Shown: positions 23,406 to 33,574 of the stretch, in pieces | Position numbering within the stretch: position 1 is the first letter of the stretch | Layout: each line of letters begins with the position of its first letter | Assembly (NCBI GenBank): GCA_014529385.2 | Contig: CM043969.1 | Coordinates: forward strand, 13,961,446-14,025,445 | From: Adiantum capillus-veneris | Lineage: Eukaryota > Streptophyta > Polypodiopsida > Polypodiales > Pteridaceae | Length of the DNA: 64,000 nt | Direction: 5' to 3' | Notes under the pieces: model-generated | Databases searched by the model: none | What the model saw: the letters and a program-made list of their open reading frames with translations, nothing else | What the model was told of the DNA's origin: nothing | Translations under genes and position numbers: made by a program

Positions 23406-23751
23406 ACACACACACACACACACACTCACACACACACACAGTGATACACACACATCAAAATACTTGCACACAGCGCACAAACACACACACAGTCATGTAT
23501 ACGCACACACATTACACTTGCATACACACACATACATACATACATACATACACCCACATATATAAACACTTGCATTCACAACATCAACACACTTGCATAC
23601 ATACACACATACACATATAAACACTTGCATTCACAACATCAACACACTTGCATACATAGCACAAACACACACACAATCATGCATACAGACACACACATAT
23701 TACACTTACATTCACACACACACACACACACACACACAATCATGCATACAT

Positions 23752-23792
<41 letters not shown>

Positions 23793-24535
23793 AACACTTG
23801 CATTCACACACATCAACACACTTGCATACACACATATTAAACACATTTAGAGTAACAATTACAATGATGTAAGAACATGTCGTTGTAGAGAAGAGGTATG
23901 CAAATGTCAAAGTGGATTTGTATTTTTCCTTGCCATGAGCAAGTTGAGAATGGTTTTTTTTGTAATTTGCATTTTACGCCATTATGTTGCAGAAATTTAG
24001 AATTTTATATTTGTATTGTCAAGCATATACACACATACACATATATAAACACTTTTATTCACAACATCAACACACTTGCATACACACACATATTACACTT
24101 ACATTCACACACACATAATCATGCACACATCCACTTGCATACACACACATACATACATACATACACCCACATATATAAACACTTGCATTCACAACATCAA
24201 CACACTTGCATACATAGCACAAACACATTCACAATCATGCATAAAGACACACACATATTACACTTACATTCACACACACAATCATGCATACATCCACACA
24301 CACACACACATATAAACATTTGCATTCACACACTTTAACACACTTGCATACACACTTACAGTAACAATTACAATGATGTAAGAACAGGTCGTTGTAGAGA
24401 AGAGGTATACAGATGTCAAAGTGGATTTGTATTTTTCCTTGCCATGAGCAAGTTGAGAATGGATTTTTTTTTTTAGTTTGCATTTTACGCCGTTATGCTG
24501 CCGAAATTTAGAATTTTATATTTGTATTGTCATTG
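23406..24535. repeat. CA-rich region with about 510-bp tandem duplication
   Basis: (CA)n and ACATACAT patches with recurring CACTTGCATTCACAACATCAA. A unique block starting AGTAACAATTACAATGATG occurs at about 23,850-24,026 and again at about 24,358-24,535. Both copies contain TTCCTTGCCATGAGCAAG and end in GAATTTTATATTTGTATTGTC. The second copy ends 35 bp before ATG 24,571, so the putative promoter and leader of the methyltransferase-like gene is itself duplicated. Frames across the CA repeats are artefacts. Confidence 0.85.
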
Positions 24536-24570
24536 CTAAGAAGATTTTTGTTGTTTGTGGTTAATAGATT

Positions 24571-27500
24571 ATGGCTCGTACACCATCTAAACGTGGCAGG
24601 ATAGGTATCTCTCAAAGTAAGTTCAAATACATTAAGCTATTTGTTTTCTTTTCTTTTGTCTCATCATACTCACTAAACTATTTGTGTTCTTATTGTTTTT
24701 TGCTTGTAGGAGTAGGATACACATTAAGTTCTGGCACTATAGGGCATAGGGCCAATGCACGATCTTCCATTGCTTCTTCCAATGTCCATCAAAAGGAGGA
24801 TATTTTGGGTGATGTGCATGAAGAAGAGGATATATTGAGTGATGTGCATAAAGAAGAGGTGTTCATAGATATTCATGCTACACAAGGTGAATTGGTGGCT
24901 CACAGCGTGTCTGAAGCAGCAACAATTTTTGCTAAACCTCCCGATCATCCAACAGTATTTGGAAAGGATGTTCATGGTCGAATATTAGAGGATATTTTAG
25001 AGGGTTTTATTGTAAAGAGAGGTGGGGAACCTCCTTGAATTCCTCTTTGTAGATTGATGGAAAATAAATCCATTAGAGCGGTGGGTCCAGGCACTGAGGG
25101 CTTGGTGAAAAGGTTTGAGATGTCTGGATACAGTGTGCTTGGAGCTCTATTTCTTGTTTCATTTAAGAAGCCACGCCATGATCAACATTATGTTTCCGAC
25201 TTAGACAAAGATGAATGGGGGCCTATTTGGCGAGAAATAAGCGATGATTTTGATAATTCCCTTCCCCTTGAGTGGGAAGACTTAAGGGGAAAAAAATTTA
25301 TCGTTTGGGATGGTAATCACCGTTTGAAAACTTGGATGCGCTTAATAAAAACACGTAAGTGATTTCTTTTTTTGTTTAATGTAAAGTTGACTTGTATTAC
25401 TCTATGCTTTCTAATTTTCTTTTTTGTTGTTGTAGAATTTTCAATGATAAAGTGAACACATTGTTCTGTGAAATGTCAATTTGTCTTTGTTGATAGAAGT
25501 GCAGAGGGGGAGCTTATGCTAGCTTTGCGCTCTCAAAATGAGTAAGCACATTTGTTGTTTTGAACGTTATTGCTATTACTTTATCGATGTCATTCTACTG
25601 CCATTTAATTTAAGATATTGTGGTTTAGGATTGGTAGAACCACTGTGAGCACAAATTTTGGGCAGGAGATCTTCTTGTTCCAAAAACTGGCTGTGGAAAG
25701 CAAAGATTCTTTAATGAAAGACTTTCCCCAAGATTGGATTCGATGGATAGAGGTAGAGCTTGCTTGTGAGAAGAAGGCATCTAAAGGGAGTTGGTACAAC
25801 GCTCCTGCTCTTTTATTAGCAATGCTCATATGGAAGGTATATTTTTTTGCCTTAAAGTACACTTTTTATGTAATTTCTAAAGCTTGACATTATTTTGTAA
25901 AATCTTACTTTTTTTTTTCATTTGCTCTACAAAAGGAAGACTTTGACTTGTCTCTTATCAAAGAGATGCAAGAGATCAATGATCCCTCGATTTCACTGCC
26001 AGAAAAGGAAATGGTTGCTCGAGGAAGAGTAGAAAACATATTCAAAGAAAGAGCTTATAAGGTAAACACTTTCTCTTCTCCTCGTTTATGTTTGAGTTTC
26101 TACAGAATTGTAAGTTGACATGTCATTTGAATTTGATATATTTGATTGAAAAATTGATTTGATTTGATCTCGTGCTAATGTAACATAGATGTTGGCCATT
26201 GCCAACCCCGCCAATGTCCAAGGGTTCTTCTCTTTATTATTTAACTTCAATTGGATAAGAGAAAAGGATCAAGTGGGCCTTACAAGAGACAAAGTCCACT
26301 CTTTGGCAACTTCTAAAATATCACCAGAGAGGTAATAATTTTTGGATAAAAAATACACATTAAATCATCAAATGAATCAATGCATTTATGGTTATTTGTT
26401 TATTGTTTGCTCTATAGGAAAAAGGAAATATTGCACTCTTTGATGCATTGCCGTGTAGATGATGTTACTTCTGAGAGTTATATTAGTGCAATGAATTTAG
26501 AATGTACTTGCGTAAAGAGTGTTATTGGGGAAGTATCTTGAAGCAATGCTTGAGGATCAAAGGGAAAATGATTGAAAAAATGCCCGAGGGCTTTGAAGCA
26601 TGGTTTCATCACCAATTGAGGGACCACATTGATAAAGCTTTTGTGGAGCTTTGGAGTAAGCTCAACACAAAAGAGTCGGATGAAAAAATTCCAGAGCTTA
26701 CGGAATCTTCAAGGAGAGTATTATTCAGGTAATACAATTGATATCTTTATGGTTGTTATTCTATTTTTTACTTAGAGTTTTTATAATAAATAAGTCACTT
26801 AGGAAAGGAGCTCAAATAAAGTTAACTGCATTTTATGTAGATGGCTAATTCAGCTTTACGATCAAACTTTGTTGGAGAAGTTGCCAATTGCTGTTGAAAG
26901 TTGGAGGGACCTCTCTTGTGAGAAGTGTATGTATCCACTATGGATGAGAGATTATGGTTTGATTGCTTGGGAAATTGAGTATTGCCCTTGGTGGCTAGAT
27001 TACACTCGAGGCACCTACCCACGTGATGAAGGGAACTTATATAAAGGTTATTTTTGGCATTTATAAAAACTACAAAATTGTTAAAGTGCTCATACTATTT
27101 AGATTATGTTTGTGAGAACTATATTTTTGTTTGCTTTAGAGTACGTTCTTGAAAGAAATGAAAGTGGTATTGAGGAGATTGGCTCAGCTTCCAAGAAAGC
27201 CACCTCTTCGAAAAGAGTAAACAATAGTACAATCTCCTCTATAAAGAAAGGATTGGATTTTGTTAGATCCAAGAAGCCCAAGAAGTCTCCCAAAAAGAAC
27301 CAAAAAGGTGCTCAAGGCTCCACAGGTAAACTTGCTTGTATAGATATTTAGCTGTCACTTTCTTTCTACTCAACAATTCTTGATGAAATATTTTATTTTC
27401 TGATTATGCAGTGACTTCCATAGATTGTGATGTGAACGTTATTGGGAACATGCTAGATGTTTACAAAATTTCTCTTGATGATGAGAAATGGTAAACACAT

Positions 27501-28588
27501 GTGAAAAGAAAGACTAACTATGTGTGGTGTGTGTTGTGAATGTTTGAAATACATTTATTTGATCATATGCAGGATCTTGGATTTTCTTCATTCAGCCCAT
27601 GTTGATGGGGAAAAGAGCAATGAAGTGGCCTCTCTTTTGTTTGCGGATTTTCCAACAAACTTCAAAGTTGAAAATTTTTCAGAGAACGAGGTATGCATCC
27701 TTCAAAACCACAATGGACAGTCTATGATAGTTTTGGAACTTTAATTAAATTAACAATGCGTATTATGCAGTCCCTCCATGGAATCAATTCTCTCGAAAAT
27801 TAAGTAAGAAAGTGGCCGTAATAGCTTCAAAGTATGTGGCAGACAATGGGTGGTACATCACCCTAAGCTCCACTAATCATTTTGGCATTGTGTCTAGACA
27901 TGCCATCAAGATGGGATTCAAAATGATGCACACCATCCTTATTTTGATCCCCGATGGTTATGTGCGAAAGACCATTGAGATTGAGAGAGTAAGTAAATTT
28001 ATTTGTTGATTGAAAAGCATGCTTGTAGTTTTCTTCAATTAGATCACATTCTAGTTGTAATTTGTAGGTGGAAACACTATTGCTAGGATTGTTTTATAGT
28101 AAGGGCCACGTCCTATCTACGATCGACGAGATGGAGAGAGCGTGGACAACAACTCTTTCGATGCCAAGTCCGGAATACTGGTGGAGCGCGTCGACGGAGA
28201 GTACATTGGAGGACACGCTCTTAGAGGTGCCGCCGAGCGTAGCCTTGACTTCTTTTGGTAAGAATATATGCTTCCTACTATGCGTTATTGGACTATGTTA
28301 CATAAAGTAAAAATACACATATTTTTTGCTTTTTTTAGCTGGCTTGTGCGGACATTTACTGTGGAGCACACCTACATTGTTGATATGTTTTCTGGATGTG
28401 GTGGCTTGGGCAATGTTTGCGTTGAGTTGTCTAGACACTGTCTCTGCATAGATAGTGATCCAGAGGTCTTCCATCAACATCTTTCACGCTTCAAGGCTCC
28501 ATGTGTACGTGCTATTTCAGCAGTTGATGCAGATAGCGATGAGGAGACTGATTGGCAACAATATGAGCCCGGATCACATTTCCCTTGA
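24571..28588 (+). pseudogene. ParB-like domain fused to beta-class DNA methyltransferase
   Basis: Fourteen exons with GT-AG introns: 24,571-24,616; 24,710-25,354; 25,436-25,541; 25,629-25,836; 25,936-26,061; 26,189-26,331; 26,418-26,728; 26,841-27,046; 27,140-27,325; 27,412-27,490; 27,573-27,690; 27,771-27,988; 28,068-28,257; 28,339-28,588. Total is about 940 codons.

The N-terminal part has the ParB/sulfiredoxin-like pattern IPLCRLMENKSIR ... FIVWDGNHRLKTW (about 25,037-25,340). The C-terminal part has PPWNQFSRK (about 27,773; motif IV, DPPW-like) before VDMFSGCGGLGN (about 28,379; motif I, SAM binding) and CIDSDPEVF (about 28,445). Motif IV before motif I is the permuted beta-class order. 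A Lys-rich segment lies at 27,180-27,320.

Breaks: TGA 25,036, TGA 25,453, and frame breaks near 26,496, 27,771 and 28,361. Adenine (N6) specificity is suggested by PPW, not proven. Confidence 0.75.
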
Positions 28589-28853
28589 TTGACATCAACA
28601 TTGGTATTATCTATCATTCTTTCTAGTTTGTGATTTTTATGGAACGACGTGTGACCATGGTGTTTGGGTGCCACTTTTTTGGTATTACTGAAGACATGTT
28701 GTTGGTGTTGATCGTCCTTATCAATTCAGCCATGATTTCATATTTATTATACTAGATAGAAGTTTGTTGAGAGCTTTGGATTTACCAAAGTAATATACCA
28801 ACATATGCTTTTTTGCTTATGTAATTTCTTCTTCCCGTGAGCATTCGCTGCTG
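28589..28853. other. 3' flank of the methyltransferase-like gene
   Basis: AT-rich, with no second gene. It probably contains the 3' untranslated region. Confidence 0.5.
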
Positions 28854-29290
28854 CACGGAAGCAAGTATGGAATGGGAATTTTTTTAGTTTGAATTTTCAT
28901 ACCGTTATGCTACTAAAATTTTGATTGCTTATCAATATCATCATGCTTTTTGTTCATGTTTGAAAACATAATCATGATTTCACATATACAGAAAAGTTAG
29001 TCAAGCTTCACGGAAGCAAGTATGGAATGGAAAATTTTTTTGTTTGTATTTTCGCGCCGTTATGCTGTCGAAATTTTAATTGCTTGTGAATATAATCATG
29101 CTTTTTGTTCATGTATAGAAACATAATCATGGTTTCATGTATACACAAAAGTTAGGCAAGCTTCACGGAAGCAAGTATAGAATAGGAAAGCTTAACAAAA
29201 TTTAGGCAAGCTTTCACAGAAGCAAGTATGGAATGGTTTTATTTTTATTTTTCACGTTGTTATGCTGTCAAAATTTCATTTGCTTGTCAG
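28854..29290. repeat. About 155-bp tandem repeats sharing a motif with the gene's 5' flank
   Basis: CACGGAAGCAAGTATGGAAT starts at 28,854 and recurs at 29,009 and 29,164 (with a degenerate copy at 29,214), giving a 155-bp period. Each unit includes a variant of TTTTCGCGCCGTTATGCTGT followed by CGAAATTT. Nearly the same words (TTTTACGCCGTTATGCTGCC) occur at 24,484-24,505, just before the methyltransferase-like gene. The gene is therefore flanked by direct copies of one repeat. Confidence 0.8.
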
Positions 29291-30103
29291 TATTTCTTTA
29301 CACTGTCGGTCTAAGAATATATATAGTTTTATATATAATATTTATATTATATATATAATATCTTTTTATTTATTTATTTATATGTGTGTGTTTATGTACG
29401 TAAGGAGATCTTCAACTCGGTAAAGTGTTTTTAAATACTTGTTTATACAATATATATAGTTATTTATACGCGTGTGTTTATGTACGTATGCAGTTCTTCA
29501 ACTCAGTAAAGTGTTCTTAATTACTATTTTATATGCAAGAGTTTATGCGTGTTTCATTACTTTGAGGTCTTCACCCAAACAAGTACAACCATCAATATTT
29601 TTTAGATTCCTAGTTTCAAATTGGCTTATTAGGCATTCATCCTTGTTTGCAACAACACCTACATGGACAGGAAAGTATATTCTACTAAAAGTAGGGTAAA
29701 TACTAAAGACATGCTCATCTTTTTCTTGCATTATATAAAAAACTCACATAGATTTTCTTTACATTTTTGGCTTTCAAACAGCTTGTAGTTACATTTGACG
29801 GTTCAGTTTAGCTACAAGATATCAACAATACCCTAAATTATGACAGATCTTGAAGATGTGTTAGTAGTCCAGGCCGATTAAAAGTATCACAGCTACTTCA
29901 ATAATAATAAGTCAGACAGAGACATATGAATTATTCTCGCCAAGGCACTGAAGAGTGGAACACCATCATATAGTTAAAATAAGCATCATATAATTAAAAT
30001 AAGTTGTTTACATGATTACGTAGGGAATCAAACCTGCACACACACACACACACACAATACAACTTGCATCACACTAGTACAATTTATCATGTGCTAGTGC
30101 ATA
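29291..30103. other. AT-rich spacer, no gene recognised
   Basis: TA-rich tracts at 29,320-29,400 and a short (AC)n at 30,038-30,055. A GTTTATGTACGTA-containing block near 29,390 recurs near 29,478. Confidence 0.5.
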
Positions 30104-30109
30104 TTTATT
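30104..30109 (-). terminator. Poly(A) signal of the 118-codon gene
   Basis: AATAAA on the minus strand, 40 bp beyond the stop codon at 30,149. Confidence 0.5.
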
Positions 30110-30148
30110 CAACTATATTATTTAGTGCATAATTATTTAAATATTGCC

Positions 30149-30505
30149 TCAATCTTCTACCACATTAGAGCCAGAGATGTCGACTAGGTTGATTGTGCGT
30201 TTGCAGACAAGCAAATGGTCAATCTCCGCCTGTAAAGCGGCCCTTCGAGAGCTATCTATGTACCCCCATGTCTCCCACTTTCCCAGAGCTTCTCGCATTG
30301 TCTCAAAGCCATCATTGAGTTCCTGGTCTCCGGTGTTGCGAGCGCGATTAAGGTGGTTGAACATCCGGATCGCCTTGTTTGTGTCACGCTCTCTTTGCGT
30401 AAACGTCTTCTTTTCTTCAAGGGGTGCGTTGGGGGGGATTTTGTGAAGCTCTTCATGGATTTTTGCAACTACCTCATTACCAGTACTAGCATATCCTATA
30501 GGCAT
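30149..30505 (-). CDS. Unrecognised 118-residue protein
   Basis: Complete frame from ATG 30,505 to TGA 30,149-30,151. The product is charged and probably mostly helical, with segments such as FTQRERDTNKAIRMFNHLNR and FETMREALGKWETWGYID. It has no signal peptide or membrane segment and only one cysteine. A TATATAAAT box lies 86 bp upstream of the ATG and AATAAA lies 40 bp downstream of the stop, a compact and gene-like arrangement. GC and CpG content are higher than in the flanks. It sits 1.6 kb downstream of the methyltransferase-like gene, converging with it and inside the same inverted-repeat bracket. I do not recognise the family. It could be an accessory protein of the element or an independent small gene. 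Confidence 0.6.
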   Translation of the reverse strand: MPIGYASTGNEVVAKIHEELHKIPPNAPLEEKKTFTQRERDTNKAIRMFNHLNRARNTGDQELNDGFETMREALGKWETWGYIDSSRRAALQAEIDHLLVCKRTINLVDISGSNVVED

Positions 30506-30590
30506 TGTATAAGTACAGAGAAAATGAAAAAATCTCTCTTGATTAGCACCTCCGATTCACTTGTGGAGCATATGGTGCTTGCCTTGTAAC

Positions 30591-30599
30591 ATTTATATA
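30591..30599 (-). promoter_or_regulatory. TATA box for the 118-codon gene
   Basis: The minus strand reads TATATAAAT, 86 bp upstream of the ATG at 30,505. This is a plausible distance for a short 5' untranslated region. Confidence 0.6.
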
Positions 30600-30810
30600 G
30601 GCTAAAGCACCATGCTCTCAAAAAGCATTGATAGTGATGGAAGAGTGGCATGTGTTAGTGACATGAGGGGTCCCACGCAGCATATGCTAACTGCTAAATT
30701 GGAGCGTGCAATAATATATGCATGATTTGTCAATATGAATATTATAATCGTCTACTACTCCACCACTAACTTTTAAAGTGGGGTGTGCAATAAAATATGC
30801 ATGATTTGTC

Positions 30811-30992
30811 ACTACGATTATTATTCCCCTATAAGATTTATAAGCATCTAAAAGTGCAATGAGTAGACAACACTAACTGCCTCTCTAAGGGCTCGGGAAA
30901 CACTATGATTATTATTCTTCTATGAATACTATAGGCATATAATAGTGCAATGAGTAACCACCACAAACTGCCTCTCTAAGGGCTCGGAAAAC
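30811..30992. repeat. 91-bp tandem duplication
   Basis: ACTACGATTATTATTCCCCT at 30,811 recurs as ACTATGATTATTATTCTTCT at 30,902. Both units end in CTGCCTCTCTAAGGGCTCGG. A shorter related word, GTGCAATAATATATGCATGA, occurs twice just upstream (about 30,707 and 30,786). Confidence 0.85.
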
Positions 30993-31041
30993 ATTATTTG
31001 TGGACCCGGCTTTGGAACCTTTTCACACGCATATGAACAGG

Positions 31042-31045
31042 AAAA

Positions 31046-31109
<64 letters not shown>

Positions 31110-31332
31110 AGTAGAAAACGTGCACACAACCTCCTTCTTCACAACAAAACTCCACTTTCATCTCAATTAAAATGTGGGATATTTATAAAATATATAAATT
31201 AAACCAGCACATAAACAATTCTATACCAAGATACTAAATGAAATAATTTGAACCGGCTTGAGAACCTTCTTGCCCAAACTTGAGCCGGACTTTTTTCATT
31301 TTGAACCTATCTTTCCTCTCTCCCCCTCATCT

Positions 31333-31399
<67 letters not shown>

Positions 31400-31653
31400 A
31401 TGTGAGTAGAAAACGTGAACACAACCTCCTTCTTCACAACAAAACTCCACTTTTACTTAATTCCACTTTCATCTCAATTAAAATGTAGGATATTTATAAA
31501 ATATATACATTAAACCAACACATAAACAATTCTATACCAAGTTACTAAATGAAATAATTTGAACCGGTTTGAGAACCTTCTTGCCCAAACTTTAGCCGGA
31601 CTTTTTTCATTTTGAACCTATCTTTCCTCTCTCCCCCTCATCTCCCACTCTCA

Positions 31654-31712
<59 letters not shown>
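31042..31712. repeat. Two about 300-bp tandem units with TC/AC microsatellites; right copy of inverted repeat
   Basis: Each unit runs (TC)n-(AC)n-GTGAGTAGAAAACGTG, then CTTCTTCACAACAAAACTCC, then AACCGGCTTGAGAACC-type sequence, and ends CTCCCACTCTC. The GTGAGTAGAA landmarks are at 31,107 and 31,402. A third (TC)n ends the block at 31,656-31,712. The section at 31,090-31,170 is the inverted partner of 23,140-23,308. Confidence 0.85.
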
Positions 31713-31715
<3 letters not shown>

Positions 31716-32132
31716 GTCGGTACTCTCACACCCCGATCCTATCTCTATTTCACAAGTATGTTTTTCTCTCTCCGTCTAATCCTTCTTCTCTCTCCTTCCC
31801 TCGGTACTTATTTAACATACCACAACGCCACCTTAGAGAGCATACATATGAGTGGAATCCATGCTTCTATAAACTCAAAAAAGCATCACCTGTAGCAAAA
31901 AAACACGAATTGATTAACTCGCAAATAAAATTAACCCGTTAAAACCCTACTAAAAATCAATCAAAAAACAAAACTTCAAGCAACAAAACACACTTTGTAC
32001 ACTATATACATAATGTTTTGAACTTTTTTTTTCTTACAATATGCTGCTTAAGCTACTGTTATCCCCCCATCTATGGAATCGGACTCCATTGAGAAGGTAC
32101 GATTCTCACTTCAAATTTTGTCTCATGTTTTC
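31713..32132. other. AT-rich spacer, no gene
   Basis: No coding motif or repeat structure recognised. Confidence 0.5.
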
Positions 32133-32530
32133 CTATAAAGGATGTAAAGTACTTATGGTTGTTGGTTTACTCTCCACATATGATTTTGTCCTTGTATCAC
32201 CATACAACAATTGAATATCCCCTAGATAAATTTCATGATCCATGTTAACCTCAGGAATTGGTGTTAATAGCAAAGTGACACTTGCGTCCTTTTTGTTTCT
32301 AATTGTCTCCCATAGTGATTGTGGCCACGTCTCATCCACCTCATGTATTGTTGGCATATGAAGCAATTTAGCCTTATCCGTTGTGTTCATAGTAACCCTC
32401 ATATCCAATGGTCCTTTCTATTCCACTATTGTTGGGATGATCATGTTGTCTAGATTCTTAGCATAGTGTTTTAGTAGGTAATCCTCTCCACAACCAACAT
32501 GAAACCCATGGATTTTACTAATTTCACATG
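32133..32530 (-). pseudogene. Decayed coding fragment, unknown
   Basis: The minus strand reads as one frame with a single TAG interruption near 32,420: CGEDYLLKHYAKNLDNM, then after the stop MRVTMNTTDKAKLLHMPTIH, ending at about 32,133. The composition is protein-like, but no family is recognised. No start, intron or neighbouring domain helps to place it. Retroelement debris is possible. Confidence 0.4.
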
Positions 32531-32662
32531 TGGGCTTCTAGTGTGCTTGTGTTTACCTTTTCTAGCATATGCACAATTTTCTCAAGAGTATTCAAGATTT
32601 TTGGATGTAATAGAACTTGAGCAATTTCTATGAGCTTTTTGCACATCTAAATCTCTAATGAG

Positions 32663-32968
32663 GTACATGGATCACAATCCATGTTTAACCACCTTGCGAC
32701 ATGAAACTTGGTTAGCTAGTAGTCTATGATATTTTAAGCTATTACCTAAATCTTTTTAGATTTGGATCACAAAAAAGTTAAAAATCTCCAGATTTGGTTA
32801 ATTAGACTAGCTTTTGGTGATTTTTTTCCAATTTCCTTGATTTGAGTGTGATTTTGGTTTCTATTTGACCCCAAACTTTGGTTTCAGTTGATTCAAAGTA
32901 GTATAAGTCAAATGGTATCAATTCTAGCTCACTCTGTCTCTGGGATACATGGATCACGATCCATGTTT
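32663..32968. repeat. Two further copies of the 20-bp palindrome
   Basis: TACATGGATCACAATCCATG at about 32,664 and ACATGGATCACGATCCATGT at about 32,946 match the family at 15.6-16.9 kb. The first is followed by TTTAACCACCTTGCGACATG, which resembles the flank of the copy at 15,928. Confidence 0.85.
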
Positions 32969-33574
32969 CATCACAAAACCTTATGGAACTTATCAGTTTG
33001 CTTCTTGTAAGTTTTGTGAGGCCCTTGGCCACCAACTTTTTGAGTCTTGAGCAACCAAAATATGATTTTCATTCATTTTTAGTCTAATCTTTCTAACCCA
33101 ACTTGATGGTGGTAGTTTATACTTACCCTATTCCTGTATTGAAAAGAAACTAGGAACAAAGATAAACAACATGACACAAATTTAAGTCATTAAAAAAATC
33201 ACAATAGTAATTTCAAAGCATTAAGAAATTTGAAGAATGGAATGCGTTTGGTATGTCACTCACAACTCTCTTTGCCTCTCAAGGATAAATCTAGTTGGTC
33301 CCTCGACTCTAGACTCTATCAAGCACTAAACCCAAGTCTAGCTGCTTTATTGCTAAAGTGTAACTGAAATAGATGAAAAAAATTTGGAAAAGAAGGCTCT
33401 AAATAGTGACTAGGTCACTCACCACCTAAGGATCATTCCTTGGAAATGGTACCAATGTTAGCAGGCTGCCGCAATGACATGTGTAGCATAGCTATCTGGC
33501 ACTAATATAACAGTGTCAATACTTAGGGAAGTGACTCTGATGGGGCACAAATACTCTTTGAGTTTTTCTATCCT
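32969..33574. other. Spacer, no gene recognised
   Basis: AT-rich. No motif before the copia-homologous segment begins. Confidence 0.5.

Noticed and set aside
23198-23840. Long plus- and minus-strand frames rich in His-Thr and Cys-Val
   Set aside because: They are translations of CA/GT microsatellites and of the hairpin. There is no real coding signal.
23400-24360. Possible CRISPR-like array of regularly repeated words
   Set aside because: The repeats are CA-rich, unequal in spacing and without unique spacers, in plant DNA. This is a microsatellite with segmental duplication.
24724-24975. Minus-strand frame opposite exon 2 of the methyltransferase-like gene
   Set aside because: Shadow of the plus-strand exon. 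The plus strand has the ParB-like motif and consistent splice sites.
18064-31712. GA and TC runs as the terminal inverted repeats of the whole transposon
   Set aside because: The microsatellites are complementary only by composition. The flanking unique bases do not match, so they do not define ends.
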